Shown one piece after another: positions 20,333 to 20,409 of a DNA stretch of 20,409 nucleotides. Location of the stretch: positions 1 through 20,409 of the forward strand of contig JAGQQT010000006.1 in assembly GCA_020426065.1 (NCBI GenBank). The letters are read 5' to 3'. The stretch's first letter is position 1, and the number at the start of each line of letters is the position of its first letter. The translations under genes and the position numbers were made by a program. The notes under the pieces were generated by a model. That model was not told the origin of the DNA and searched no databases. It saw only the letters and a program-made list of their open reading frames with translations. Origin of the DNA: Planctomycetaceae bacterium. GTDB lineage: Bacteria; Planctomycetota; Planctomycetia; Planctomycetales; Planctomycetaceae.

Positions 20333-20409
20333 ATGCCACTGGTCAGCTCGTATCGTCGAAAAGGCACAGCGCTTTCCTCTAATCTGCAGGATGAATTCCA
20401 ATGTTTCAG
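20333..20409 (+). other. Short open frame running off the window edge, doubtful
   Basis: From the ATG at 20333 a frame stays open for 25 codons to the end of the window. There is no ribosome binding site and no recognisable motif, so it may or may not be the start of a gene. Another ATG at 20287 overlaps the glycosyltransferase stop in an ATGA arrangement but meets a stop after 14 codons. Confidence 0.15.

Overview
The window looks like ordinary chromosomal DNA of a planctomycete, probably order Planctomycetales. The main reason is the tandem set of DUF1559 proteins, which combine a prepilin-like N-terminus with an H-x9-DG motif; these are heavily expanded in that phylum. A zinc-ribbon protein, a SpoVG-like protein and a degenerate M24-family protein beside housekeeping genes fit the same picture. 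I saw no rRNA, tRNA, CRISPR array, insertion sequence or phage gene.

Layout. Bases 1-3884 hold three head-to-tail DUF1559 genes on the plus strand; the first is cut by the window edge. Each is followed by a strong hairpin terminator, and the second and third share a nearly identical leader of about 95 bp, so each is its own transcription unit. A bidirectional hairpin near 3915-3954 separates them from two minus-strand genes: a DAHP synthase (aroF, first step of the shikimate pathway) and, upstream of it, a small PsbP/Mog1-like hypothetical protein.

From 5956 the strand changes to plus: a membrane-anchored GAF-GGDEF diguanylate cyclase, an unexplained 346-base gap, then tadA-tadB-tadC (ATPase and two inner-membrane platform proteins of a Tad/Flp pilus or related type II/IV secretion machine), then a 782-residue zinc-ribbon protein whose C-terminus carries six LFGRKK-like repeats. 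Next come ispE (MEP isoprenoid pathway) and, 14 bases after its stop, a spoVG homologue with a four-cysteine knuckle inserted in its core.

On the minus strand follow rlmN (23S rRNA/tRNA A-methyltransferase), which overlaps the 3' end of spoVG tail to tail, and upstream of it a PhnP-like metallo-beta-lactamase-fold hydrolase. Divergently transcribed from that hydrolase are an M24 (creatinase/prolidase-like) protein lacking recognisable metal ligands and a GT4-type glycosyltransferase, probably co-transcribed. The last 120 bases hold no gene I can support.

No wholly new defence or mobile system is evident. The points most worth a second look are the mosaic DUF1559 triplet with its duplicated leader, the SpoVG with an inserted zinc knuckle, the LFGRKK-repeat protein downstream of the tad genes, and the inactive-looking M24 protein.
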